In this document: one piece after another, positions 25,940 to 33,501 of the stretch
How the letters are laid out: each line of letters starts with the position of its first letter
Position numbering within the stretch: the first letter of the stretch is position 1
Origin: Bacillota bacterium
GTDB lineage: Bacteria > Bacillota > Sulfobacillia > Sulfobacillales > JAIMBI01
Length of the DNA: 64,000 nucleotides
Assembly: GCA_021846505.1 (NCBI GenBank)
Contig: JAJZWV010000007.1
Location: 29,491-93,490 of the forward strand
Direction of reading: 5' to 3'
Program-made: the position numbers and the translations under genes
The notes under the pieces: model-generated
Told to the model about the DNA's origin: nothing
What the model saw: the letters and a program-made list of their open reading frames with translations, nothing else
Database searches by the model: none

Positions 25940-26281
25940 GCGCGGCGTGCTCGCTGGCTCGCCAACTTGCCAAGTCAGTGCACGCTCTAAAGTCGCGACG
26001 CAGGATTTTGGGCTAGGTGGACTCGTGCATGTCGGCGCAGATCGCCCCCGTTCACGCGGAGCCCGGATCCGTGCCGCAGGGGGGCGGATGGCCCGAGCCC
26101 TGGCATCGCTGGCGGCGGTGCGGTGGCAGCGCGGGACGCCCACGCCTGCCGTGGCGTATGGTCCCACAGACCCTCGGACCGACCGGATGCGTCAGACCTC
26201 GCTGTCCTGCCCGGCGGTTTGCGCAGTGGTGAGCCGACGAGGGGAAAACCTGGTCGCTGATCTCCGGGGGCCGATCGAGGA
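25940..26281. other. Region before the PIN gene, possible antitoxin remnant
   Basis: No gene is firmly supported. The plus-strand frame ending at 26285 closes with RRGENLVADLRGPIEE and its stop overlaps the PIN start (GAGTGACAGG). That tail resembles the end of AbrB-type antitoxins and the overlap is typical of such pairs, but the N-terminal part does not match, so a degraded or frameshifted antitoxin is only suspected. Confidence 0.3.
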
Positions 26282-26767
26282 GTGACAGGGACTGCGGTGG
26301 ACACAAATGTCCGATCGGAGATTTTGTTGGGTGGTCCGCGCGCAGACCAGGCGGCTGTCCGGCTGGCGGAGGTGTTGGCAGGGGGCCCGGTGATCGTAAG
26401 CGGCATGGTCTACGGGGAACTGCTTGCCGTGGCCTCGCCAGCGGATACCATGCAGATCCTGCAAGCGCTGTCCATCGACGTTGACTTCACGATGCCACGG
26501 GCAGCCGTGGAGCGGGCGGCCCTCGCCTGGACGCGTTACCTGGCGGAGCGCCGGTGGAACGGGGGGAGATATGACTGCCCTCACTGCGGTGCGAAGCAGC
26601 CGCACATCCGGTGCGACACCTGCCCGGCGCCGTTGAGTGGACCCCGACACGTCTTGGCAGACTTTCTCATTGGGGGCCCCGCTCGCGTTTGTGCTTCGCA
26701 GTTGCTGACATGGGACCGAGGGGTATACCACACGTACTTCGCCGACCTAGCGACGGTACATCCCTGA
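26282..26767 (+). CDS. PIN-domain protein with four-cysteine insert
   Basis: GTG 26282 lies six bases after GAGGA; 161 residues. The acidic residues of a VapC-like PIN nuclease are present: Asp7 in AVDTNVRSEIL, Glu46 in VYGELLAV, Asp127 in LADFLIGG and Asp145 in LTWDRGVYHTYF. Between the third helix and Asp127 sits the insert YDCPHCGAKQPHIRCDTC, with Cys 99, 102, 111 and 114 spaced like a zinc ribbon. Canonical VapC toxins of about 130 residues lack this. It may be a toxin RNase or a metal-stabilised RNA-processing enzyme. The upstream partner, if any, is degenerate. Confidence 0.8.
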   Translation: MTGTAVDTNVRSEILLGGPRADQAAVRLAEVLAGGPVIVSGMVYGELLAVASPADTMQILQALSIDVDFTMPRAAVERAALAWTRYLAERRWNGGRYDCPHCGAKQPHIRCDTCPAPLSGPRHVLADFLIGGPARVCASQLLTWDRGVYHTYFADLATVHP

Positions 26768-26785
26768 ACGGCGCCTGCTGACGGG

Positions 26786-27323
26786 TTAGGCGGAGTCATC
26801 ACCCGAGGGCGCGCGTCCCGCCTGGGCCCAAGCGAGCGCGCGTTGCTCCAGGGCGGCCACGTAAGCTTTTTTGGCCGGGCTGTACTCCCGCGTGTCGGGG
26901 TAATCCGCCGATAACTCCTGCTTTTGAGCCGGATAGCGGGCGCACTCGTCCGCGTGCCCCCGGAGATAATCCCGGACCACCAGAAGGCGATCGATGTCGG
27001 GGTCTGCCACCCGATACACGTGCAGATGTTGCGTGCGCCCGGCGCCGCCTTTGCGAAACAGCCGCCGGCCGGGGATGCCCCACGGCCCCGCGGCGGTGTA
27101 CCCCAGGGCCGCGACGGCTGCCGGCAGCCCGTCAACGCATCGGATGTCGCGCACCACGGCCAGCACATCAATCACCGGCTTGGCGGGGCAGACCCTCCAC
27201 GGCGGTGCTGCCAAAGTGCTCAATGGCCAGGAGCTCATCGCCGAAAGCCGCCGCCAGCCGGCCGCGCGCGCGGGCGAACTCCGCGGCCCACGCCGGCGTG
27301 CGCGGCTGGAGCCGCACCTTCAC
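26786..27323 (-). pseudogene. GrpB/UPF0157 family protein, one-base frameshift
   Basis: GTG 27323 overlaps the stop of the upstream GNAT gene (GTGA) and has AGGGGCGGG before it. The first frame reads VRLQPRTPAWAAEFARARG, then AIEHFGSTAVEGLP; the second continues AKPVIDVLAVVRDI, HLHVYRVADPDIDRLLVVRD and ALEQRALAWAQ to the stop. Together they are a complete UPF0157 (GrpB) protein, whose hallmark is 'H.GSTAVpGl.AKPviDi'. The break is in CTGCCCCGCC near 27184: removing one C restores one frame. UPF0157 proteins have a nucleotidyltransferase-like fold; their role is poorly known. A single homopolymer indel makes sequencing error a serious alternative. Confidence 0.8.
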
Positions 27324-27790
27324 GCACCCGCCCCTGCACCGCCTGGCGGCCGCCACTCGCGGACCCGCTCGCCCTCCAGCATGTCCCCGGTGAGTTCAAA
27401 GCCCAGCGAGGCGTAGAGGGCCTCAGCCGCCCGATTGTCGGGATCGTAGGAGATGCGCAGGGGGCCGGGCCACTCCCGCTGAATGCGCGCCATGAGCTCG
27501 CGCATCGCGGCCCGGCCAAAGCCGCGGCCCTGAAATCGGCGGTCGATCATCAGGCGGTCAATCCATGGCACCAGTGAGGGCAAATGCGGCCCGTACATAG
27601 CAAAGCCCACCATAACGTCGGGATGTTCCCCGTCGCAGATCGCCAGCGGAACATAGCGGTCAAACACTTTGGCCTGGGCCAGGGAAAACACATTGCTGGC
27701 GACAAAGCGCCGCTGAGCGTCATCCACCTGGAGCTGGATGCAGGTGAGCCAATTGTCGGCGTCCACGGGCTCGAGCACGGCGAACGGCAT
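27320..27790 (-). CDS. GNAT acetyltransferase, spermine/spermidine (BltD/PaiA-like) type
   Basis: ATG 27790 follows TAGGAGGAGTCGC; 156 residues. The N-terminal pattern VDADNWLTCIQLQVDDAQRRF then VASNVFSLAQAK is characteristic of the diamine/polyamine acetyltransferase branch ('NW..c..L.v...Q..fVa.N..SlAqa'). It is followed by WIDRLMIDRRFQGRGFGRAAM, the acetyl-CoA site, and DPDNRAAEALYASLGF. It probably acetylates a polyamine or similar small amine in the cytoplasm. It forms an overlapping operon with the GrpB-like gene. The upstream DNA is a degenerate copy of a TetR gene end (27812-27927). Confidence 0.85.
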   Translation of the reverse strand: MPFAVLEPVDADNWLTCIQLQVDDAQRRFVASNVFSLAQAKVFDRYVPLAICDGEHPDVMVGFAMYGPHLPSLVPWIDRLMIDRRFQGRGFGRAAMRELMARIQREWPGPLRISYDPDNRAAEALYASLGFELTGDMLEGERVREWRPPGGAGAGA

Positions 27791-27811
27791 GCGACTCCTC
27801 CTACAGGCCAG

Positions 27812-27927
27812 ACGAAAAGAGACTGGCGCTTGCCCAGTATAGCAGGCGAGGGGCCGCTGTGCTGCGGCGTGGCCCCGGCCAGCGGCACAGCGTGGATGGC
27901 GGCCGCCGCCAGCTGTTCGAAGCCGGC
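27812..27927 (-). repeat. Degenerate copy of the TetR gene 3' end
   Basis: This segment aligns with 44142-44262. Shared blocks include AGAGACT(A/G)GCGC, ATAGCAGGCGAG, CGGCGTGGCCCC and GGCCGCCGCCA(C)CAGCTG. On the minus strand it reads GMAGFEQLAAAAIHAVPLAG ATP, against ASFEQLVAAATHALRHWPG ATP in the TetR regulator at 44191-44763. No matching upstream part of a TetR gene was found, so this is a 3' remnant lying in the leader of the GNAT gene. Confidence 0.65.
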
Positions 27928-28444
27928 CATTCCCCCTCGTGCAGCATGGAACCCCGATCGCTATCAGGACCGAAGGCGGGCAACTGCTGGGCGGCTTCCT
28001 CCCGGAAACCGCGCTCCCACAGCTATTGCTGCAGATCCCTCAGGACACTGGGGAACTGACCGGCCGTCTGCCCGTGCATCCCTGGCGACAACGCCCTGCC
28101 TCCGCCTCCGCGCCAGCGTCGCTGGTGCCCCACACTCGCCGCGCCCGGCGGTCCTCTCACGCCTCTCCACCTGCTCACGCCACACAGAGCTGCGCCGCCG
28201 GCCCGCCGGCCCCGACACTGTGACACGACCCCAATCGGAGTGGGTCTCCTGGGTGAAGCGCAGGAACACAAAAGCCGGGGTGTGAAGATGCCGCCTCCGC
28301 AAGCTGGCCTGGACACCAAGTCGCCGGAGCCGGCCTTGCTCGCCATGCCGGCGGTGAGCCGGCCAGGCCACCGTGAGTCCCACCCTTCTCAGACGAACAG
28401 ACGCCAACACCGGGTCGGCACCGGCAAGGCGCCAAAGCGCTGCA
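27928..28444. other. Stretch without a supported gene
   Basis: Open frames on both strands lack start signals and family features. The minus-strand frame 27964-28410 is rich in Arg, Gly and Ser, as expected for chance reading of GC-rich DNA. It may be decayed sequence associated with the TetR remnant. Confidence 0.45.
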
Positions 28445-29410
28445 TTACGTGGCGAAGCCCACCCGGTCAGTGCGAGGGCCGGCGGGATCCCGCTTGATGA
28501 ACCCCGTCATGCAATGGACGGCGCCACCGCCACGCATCACTTCGTCAAATGGAATGGTAATGACCTCGACGCCATTTTTCTCGAGAAGATCCTGACTGTC
28601 CGGGAATCCCTCTGGCATCACCACGCGGCGCGGCCCGAGGGCGACGAAGTTGGTTCCCAGCCGCCCTACTTCGTCAAGATTCGCCGCCTCGATGAGGGTG
28701 AAGCCGCGGTCCAGCAGCGTCCGCCGAAGATCCCACGTGGCGAGCCACGGCGAGATAACCAGCACGTGGTAGTCGACAGCGCTGATGAACCCGTCGATGT
28801 GGATCTGCCCGTACGGACATTGGATAGGGATAATGGTCTCGACGCCCAGCGTTCGAAGCTCTTGCATCACCTGCCGAGCGCCCTCCGCGTTGGTCCGGCT
28901 GCTGGTGCCGATGAGGCAGGTGGTCCGGTCCATCCACATCACATTTGAGCCTTCGTACAGACCGCTGCCGTTCACGGTCTTTAAAACCGGCACCCCCAGC
29001 CGCAGGAGGTTCGCCGCCACGGCTCGCTCCTCTCCGCGGCGCTGGCGCGTGGCCGGTCGGGCAATGATGGCCCCTTCTGGCGTCATCGTGTACAAGTCCC
29101 GCATGTAGACGGCATTCGGCCGATCAGTCCGCTGTCCTTCCATCAGATGCACCACCACGCCATTCTCGCGGTAGACGTTCACGAGGGCGTCAAACTGTGC
29201 GCGGAAGCGTCCCGCGTCAACCGGGGCGTCGTAAAGCCACTGGTCATAGGTGCTGGGCGTAATAAGGTCAAGCTCCGGACCTGGTCGGTGCATCAGCACC
29301 GACCGAAGCCAACCTACCTCCGAGTCGCAGTAAAAGTCTCCCCACAACTCCGCCTGACTTTCGGCAAATGGGCGCTCATCCGGAAGCCATCGATCCCCCA
29401 GCACGCGCAT
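28445..29410 (-). CDS. Amidinotransferase/arginine deiminase-superfamily enzyme
   Basis: ATG 29410 follows AAGGAGGATGGCGGC; 321 residues. The five-bladed guanidino-modifying fold is recognisable: NAVYMRDLYTMTPEGAIIAR, the EGSNVMW and SSRTNAEGA segments, catalytic His in QIHIDGFIS and catalytic Cys near the C-terminus in GGGAVHCMTGF. Such enzymes hydrolyse or transfer the guanidino group of arginine, methylarginines or related compounds through a Cys-thiouronium intermediate. Which reaction occurs here is unknown. The arginase-fold gene ends 34 bases upstream on the same strand, so two consecutive guanidino/urea-type enzymes are likely expressed together. Confidence 0.85.
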   Translation of the reverse strand: MRVLGDRWLPDERPFAESQAELWGDFYCDSEVGWLRSVLMHRPGPELDLITPSTYDQWLYDAPVDAGRFRAQFDALVNVYRENGVVVHLMEGQRTDRPNAVYMRDLYTMTPEGAIIARPATRQRRGEERAVAANLLRLGVPVLKTVNGSGLYEGSNVMWMDRTTCLIGTSSRTNAEGARQVMQELRTLGVETIIPIQCPYGQIHIDGFISAVDYHVLVISPWLATWDLRRTLLDRGFTLIEAANLDEVGRLGTNFVALGPRRVVMPEGFPDSQDLLEKNGVEVITIPFDEVMRGGGAVHCMTGFIKRDPAGPRTDRVGFAT

Positions 29411-29444
29411 GCCGCCATCCTCCTTGGGACCCCGGTCAAACTTG

Positions 29445-30320
29445 TTAGAGACCGCGCGCTTCCTGGATTCCCTCGAGAATAGCCACCGCCACATCGCGTC
29501 CGAGACGGGCCGACTTCGCCTCGGGGTCGCCGTCCGGGTTCACCGCCGCGATGGAGAAGGCCACCACCGGCACGGTGCGGCCCGTGGCCCGACAGGAGTC
29601 AATAAGCGCCTGGCGCTCCGGCCAATACGGCGCCGGCGTGTTTACGCCCGGCGCCTCTGGTCCGGCCACGTCCATATCGATGTGGAGATACCAGGCCGGA
29701 GCGTTCTGCCGATGCGGAGCCAGTGCAACACGCGTGCTCTCCGCATTTAGCGCGCGGGCATCGAGATGGATGAGCCCTTCCCGCTGGATGGCAGCCTTCT
29801 CGGCTTGATCCAGATCGCTCGTGCCAAACAGCGCTGCCGCCCGCGGGGGAATGGGCTCAGCCTGGCCGGTGGCCTCACGCCAGTCCTGAAGGTCCCAGCC
29901 CAGCGCCACCGCAAAGGGCATCCCCCCCCAGCGACCGGTCTCGGTCGTGGCCATGGTATTGATATCGCCATGAGCGTCATACCACACCATGCCAACGCCG
30001 CCGAACTTCCGATAGATGCCCCCCGCCACGCCCGGCGCGTGCGTGCAGTCGCCCTGCAGCGCCAGGACCACGGTCTCCGGATCTTGGAACGCCTGCAGCA
30101 CCAGATCGCTTTCGGATTGATTCAGCCGACCCAGATTCGTGACCACATCCCGCGTGCGCTCCGAGACGGGAAGGTTCGCCCAGACCGGGTCCATCACCGT
30201 GTGCCCATGTTGCTTCAGCGTGTCAATCAGCCCGTGGCGGAGGTGAAATTCCGGACCCTTCGCGTACCCCCACTTAGCCACGTCGTGGGCGTACGGCACG
30301 GCCACAATCTGAACCTTCAC
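29445..30320 (-). CDS. Arginase/agmatinase-fold hydrolase, divergent metal site
   Basis: GTG 30320 follows GTAAGGGGGACCGCG; 291 residues. Ureohydrolase motifs are present: WYDAHGDINTMATTETGRW (D-A-H-x-D) and LHIDMDVAGPEAPG (D-x-D). The first motif, normally G-G-D-H, reads LQGDCTHAPG: the usual first manganese-binding His is replaced by Cys-Thr-His. A related 'GNC' variant is known in some bacterial arginase-family proteins of unknown substrate. The enzyme probably hydrolyses a guanidino, formimino or amide compound in the cytoplasm. It lies just ahead of the amidinotransferase-like gene, probably in one operon with a common promoter near 30385. Confidence 0.85.
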   Translation of the reverse strand: MKVQIVAVPYAHDVAKWGYAKGPEFHLRHGLIDTLKQHGHTVMDPVWANLPVSERTRDVVTNLGRLNQSESDLVLQAFQDPETVVLALQGDCTHAPGVAGGIYRKFGGVGMVWYDAHGDINTMATTETGRWGGMPFAVALGWDLQDWREATGQAEPIPPRAAALFGTSDLDQAEKAAIQREGLIHLDARALNAESTRVALAPHRQNAPAWYLHIDMDVAGPEAPGVNTPAPYWPERQALIDSCRATGRTVPVVAFSIAAVNPDGDPEAKSARLGRDVAVAILEGIQEARGL

Positions 30321-30688
30321 CGCGGTCCCCCTTACTGCCCTTCGGGATCCCGCTGAACGCATGCCCCGAAGAGAATCTCCCCATATCATAGCATGGGGGA
30401 TTTTGCACGCTGGCGGCGGAGGAGCCGCTTGGAAGGCGGGCACCGCGCCCAGTTGTCCAAGGCATCCCCGGCGTCAACAGCCCTCGGGGTTTTATAGGGT
30501 GGAATCCAGACTCTGGGCAACGGCCACGTATTGTGTCGCGGCGCGCTCCTGCACCGCAAAGCCCCGGGCGCCGCCCCTTCCTGTGGGCCAAGTGCCATGC
30601 GGTCGTGCGCCGGCCCGAGGGGGAGCCGCGCGGCGACGCGCCGGGCATGGCCTCTCCGCTTCGCGTGGACTCAACGGAGTAAGTGCCG
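30321..30688. other. Intergenic region with the arginase-operon promoter
   Basis: It lies between the end of the trans-sulfuration gene and the start of the arginase-fold gene, both on the minus strand. Apart from the candidate promoter/operator at 30378-30399, I see no gene; the open frames have no starts or family matches. Confidence 0.45.
30378..30399 (-). promoter_or_regulatory. Candidate promoter with overlapping palindrome
   Basis: CCCCAT (30379-30384) and ATGGGG (30393-30398) form an inverted repeat. The bases between them and the first arm include, on the minus strand, TATGAT (30385-30390), a fair -10 box 65 bases before GTG 30320. A repressor bound to the palindrome would block it. 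The -35 element is not clear. Confidence 0.4.
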
Positions 30689-31849
30689 CTAGGAGAGGGC
30701 GTGGCGAAAGTCAGCGATGATGTCCGACACCTGTTCAATGCCGACGGAGATCCGCACCACGCTGTCATCAATTCCCACGGCCGCCTTTTCCTCCGCCGAC
30801 AGCTCGCGGTGCGATGCCACCGCAGGATGCGACACCGTCGTGGCGATATCTCCCAGGCTGGGCACGAAACGCACCAGCTGGAGGCGCCGCACCATTCGCT
30901 GCACGGCTGCATAGCCTCCGTCCACGGACAGGGACACAATCGACCCAAACCCGCGCGACAGCAGGCGCCGGGCCACTTCGTGATCGGGGTGGGACGAGAG
31001 GCCGGGGTAGTACACGCGGCGCACACCCGCCATGCCCTCCAGCGCGGCAGCCAGCTGAAGCGCGTTAGCGCTGGAGCGCTCCATTCTGAGGGCCAGCGTG
31101 CGCACCCCGCGGAGAGCCAGCCACGCGGCCAGCGGATCTGGCGTGAACCCCGCAGAGTCCACAATGCGGTTTACCTCCGCAATGCGTGCCCGGGAGCCGG
31201 CCACCACGCCCAAGATTAGGTCGCTGTGGCCCCCCATAAATTTCGTGACCGAATGGGCAACCAAGTCGGCTCCCAAGGTCGCGGGGCGAGCATGAAATGG
31301 AGTCGCGAAGGTGTTGTCAACCAGCACCGGCACACCGTGCTGATGGGCCAAGGTGATGATGTCGTCCAGCGGACTGACGCGACCCAGCGGATTCGAAATG
31401 CTTTCCACGACCAGTACGGTCTCCGGCCCGTCCAGGGCTCCCTCAAGCTCCTGGAGATTGTGGGTGTCCACCCACTCCATGTGGCAACCGTAGCGGCCCA
31501 GGATGCTGCGGCTGATGCCGACCGTGCCTCCGTAGATTTCCCGCGACAGCAATATGCGGGCCGGGCCGGAGGTGAGTGCCATAATGGCCGTCAGCAGGCT
31601 TGCCGTACCGGAGGCAGTGACCACGGCCGCCTCGGTCTCCTCCAGCGACGCGGTCAGCTGCGCAAGCGCGTCGAAGTTGGGGTTGCCGCCGCGGGTGTAG
31701 GAAAATCCCTGGCGCTGTCCGCCCAAGAGGGCATCGACTTCGTCAATATCTGTGAAGGCATACACGGACGTCTGGAAGATTGGCGCGGCCACGGCGTTTC
31801 CGGGGGTCGGCACCTCCTGCCGCCCCGCGACCTTGGTGAAGAAATCCAT
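30689..31849 (-). CDS. Trans-sulfuration PLP enzyme (cystathionine/methionine lyase family)
   Basis: ATG 31849 follows GGGGAGGCGCC; 386 residues, the full length of the family. Visible features: SYTRGGNPNFDALAQ, the cofactor loop REIYGGTVG, ISNPLGRVSP, VPVLVDNTFATP and the PLP lysine 203 in AHSVTKFMGGHSD. SVVRISVGIEQVSDIIADF closes the protein. Members catalyse beta- or gamma-elimination or replacement on sulfur amino acids or O-substituted homoserines. The Cys that marks methionine gamma-lyases after the loop Tyr is Gly here, so gamma-lyase, gamma-synthase and related activities on non-protein amino acids remain open. A second paralogue lies at 35999-37186. Confidence 0.9.
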   Translation of the reverse strand: MDFFTKVAGRQEVPTPGNAVAAPIFQTSVYAFTDIDEVDALLGGQRQGFSYTRGGNPNFDALAQLTASLEETEAAVVTASGTASLLTAIMALTSGPARILLSREIYGGTVGISRSILGRYGCHMEWVDTHNLQELEGALDGPETVLVVESISNPLGRVSPLDDIITLAHQHGVPVLVDNTFATPFHARPATLGADLVAHSVTKFMGGHSDLILGVVAGSRARIAEVNRIVDSAGFTPDPLAAWLALRGVRTLALRMERSSANALQLAAALEGMAGVRRVYYPGLSSHPDHEVARRLLSRGFGSIVSLSVDGGYAAVQRMVRRLQLVRFVPSLGDIATTVSHPAVASHRELSAEEKAAVGIDDSVVRISVGIEQVSDIIADFRHALS

Positions 31850-32184
31850 CGGCGCCTCCCCTATAAAGCTCTTGGCATCATAAAGTTGTCCAGCGAAAGC
31901 CTCCAGTACACCTCGGCCGCCGGCTTCTTCCTATCGGACCGAAGGAGCGCGGCAACTCCACCCGCTACATCACGAGCCCTTCGCCCACCTGTGATTTCTC
32001 TGCTGTGCCCACCTGATCCGGGCGTCGGGAGCCTCGCACTCCTTGCAGATTTTCCGAGGGTGCCACCCGGGCGCACGCGCGGGCGCCGCTTGCTGATTGT
32101 ACACTAAAGGTGGCTGGGGCGGGCCGGGGCGCAGGCGTGCGGCGGCGCCGCTCACGAGTAGGTTGCGGAACGGGAGGTCTCTGG
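31850..32184. other. Divergent promoter region
   Basis: It lies between the trans-sulfuration gene (minus) and the FAD oxidoreductase (plus). Minus-strand TGGACA and TTTATA are 19 bases apart and could serve the former. No gene or structured RNA was recognised. Confidence 0.4.
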
Positions 32185-33324
32185 GTGTATGACTTAGTGA
32201 TTATCGGCGGTGGCGTCTGGGGCGTTGCGGCGGCGCTGGCGGCGGTTGAGTCTCGTCAGGGATCGGTGCTGCTGCTCGAAGCCCAGCCGGCGGCGGCCAG
32301 CGAGAGCAGCGCTAAGGCAGGCGGAATCGTATCGGACCTCGTGGCTAATCCTGATGATCAGCGCTGGGTTATGCGAAGTCGGGAGCTGTTTCGGTTGGCC
32401 CAGGCCGCCAGCGGGGATCCGACGATGATTCGGCAGGACGGGATGCTGTCGCTGGGCCCGGCTTCCCATCGCTCCGTGATGGCAGACCTCGTCGCCAGCC
32501 TCCGCAGCCGCCACATCCCCGTAGAGGAGTGGCCGATTCAGGAGATCCGGCGCCGCTTTCCCCAGCTGGACCGTGTCGACGACACGCTGTATGGCGTGTG
32601 GACACCCGATGATTGGCATGTCAATCCCACCGCCTACGCCTTCGCCGCGCTGGACCGCGCTAAGGCGCTTGGCCTGGCGGTGCGCCTGTCATACCGAGTC
32701 CAGCGCCTGCACGCCGAGGATCGGGAGGTTCAGATCGAAGGCCCGGGCGACCCGATCCATGCCGCCCGCGTCCTGGTGGCAGCGGGGACGTGGACACGCA
32801 AGCTGACTCAGACGGCCGGGATCGACTTGCCGTTCCGACCTTACCGAACCCAACTGGCTTCGCTCGACATTTCAGGTGGGTATGACCTGCCAATTGTGCG
32901 GAACTTGGCCACGGACCTCTATCTGGTGCCGGATGGGCCGCACAACTTGCTTGTCGGCGATGGAACGCAGCTGTGGGAACATGATCCCGACGATTATCGA
33001 ACCACGGGAGACCCCGAGTTTGAACAGGAGGTGGCAGCAGGCCTGCTGGCGCTGTCCTCTCGCGGTGAGAGGGCCCGCCTGCGACGGTCGTGGGCGGGGC
33101 TCTGCGGCGCCACCCCAGACCGGCGGCCGCTCATCGGACCCGTGTGCGAGCGCCTGTGGGTGGCCTGCGGGGACAGCGGCTTTGGGATTAAGCGCGGCCC
33201 AGCCATCGGTGAACTCGCGGCCAAGATTGCGCTGGGTCTGGCGCCTCAGCCCCCTCACCTGCTCCCGCACCGGTTTGCCAACGTGGACTTTCCCTTGCGG
33301 CCCGGCAGTGGCGGCTCGCTGTGA
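32185..33324 (+). CDS. FAD-dependent amine / D-amino-acid oxidase (DadA-GlyOx family)
   Basis: GTG 32185 follows GGGAGGTCTCTGG and gives the expected start VYDLVIIGGGVWGVAAALA, the FAD Rossmann motif G-G-G-x-x-G. The 379-residue protein continues with LLLEAQPAAASESSAKAGG, RVLVAAGTWTRKLTQTAG and the C-terminal FAD signature SWAGLCGATPDRRPLIGPV then GDSGFGIKRGPAIGELAA. It belongs with DadA, glycine/sarcosine oxidase and related flavoproteins that oxidise the C-N bond of amino acids or N-methylated amines. The neighbours (APC permease, succinylamino acid racemase) make an unusual amino acid a likely substrate; that is inference. It is divergent from the rest of the cluster. Confidence 0.88.
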   Translation: MYDLVIIGGGVWGVAAALAAVESRQGSVLLLEAQPAAASESSAKAGGIVSDLVANPDDQRWVMRSRELFRLAQAASGDPTMIRQDGMLSLGPASHRSVMADLVASLRSRHIPVEEWPIQEIRRRFPQLDRVDDTLYGVWTPDDWHVNPTAYAFAALDRAKALGLAVRLSYRVQRLHAEDREVQIEGPGDPIHAARVLVAAGTWTRKLTQTAGIDLPFRPYRTQLASLDISGGYDLPIVRNLATDLYLVPDGPHNLLVGDGTQLWEHDPDDYRTTGDPEFEQEVAAGLLALSSRGERARLRRSWAGLCGATPDRRPLIGPVCERLWVACGDSGFGIKRGPAIGELAAKIALGLAPQPPHLLPHRFANVDFPLRPGSGGSL

Positions 33325-33434
33325 AGACTCGCGCAGCGTCTGCCCCTTTCGGCCGCACGGCCGCCTGCGAGGCGAGAGCTGAGAGATGTGCGCCAGGTGC
33401 GCCTCGCCACCGACGCGGCTCCCGTACACAAAAT

Positions 33435-33485
33435 GCCACCCTACGCGGCCCCCCGGGATAACCGGGGAGCGCGGCGCAGGGTGGC
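33435..33485 (-). terminator. Long composite hairpin between convergent genes
   Basis: Outer arms GCCACCCTACGC and GCGCAGGGTGGC pair with one mismatch and enclose a second perfect hairpin, CCCCGG-GATAA-CCGGGG (33451-33466). On the minus strand the structure is followed by ATTTTGTG, so it best serves as terminator of the APC permease, and may also stop the convergent FAD-oxidase transcript. Confidence 0.75.
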
Positions 33486-33501
33486 ACCTCGCGTCTTAGC
33501 C

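Noticed and set aside
33475..33495. T-box-like sequence AGGGTGGCACCTCGCG on the plus strand
   Set aside because: No gene follows in that direction; it is one arm of the terminator hairpin between convergent genes, and the remaining T-box elements are missing.
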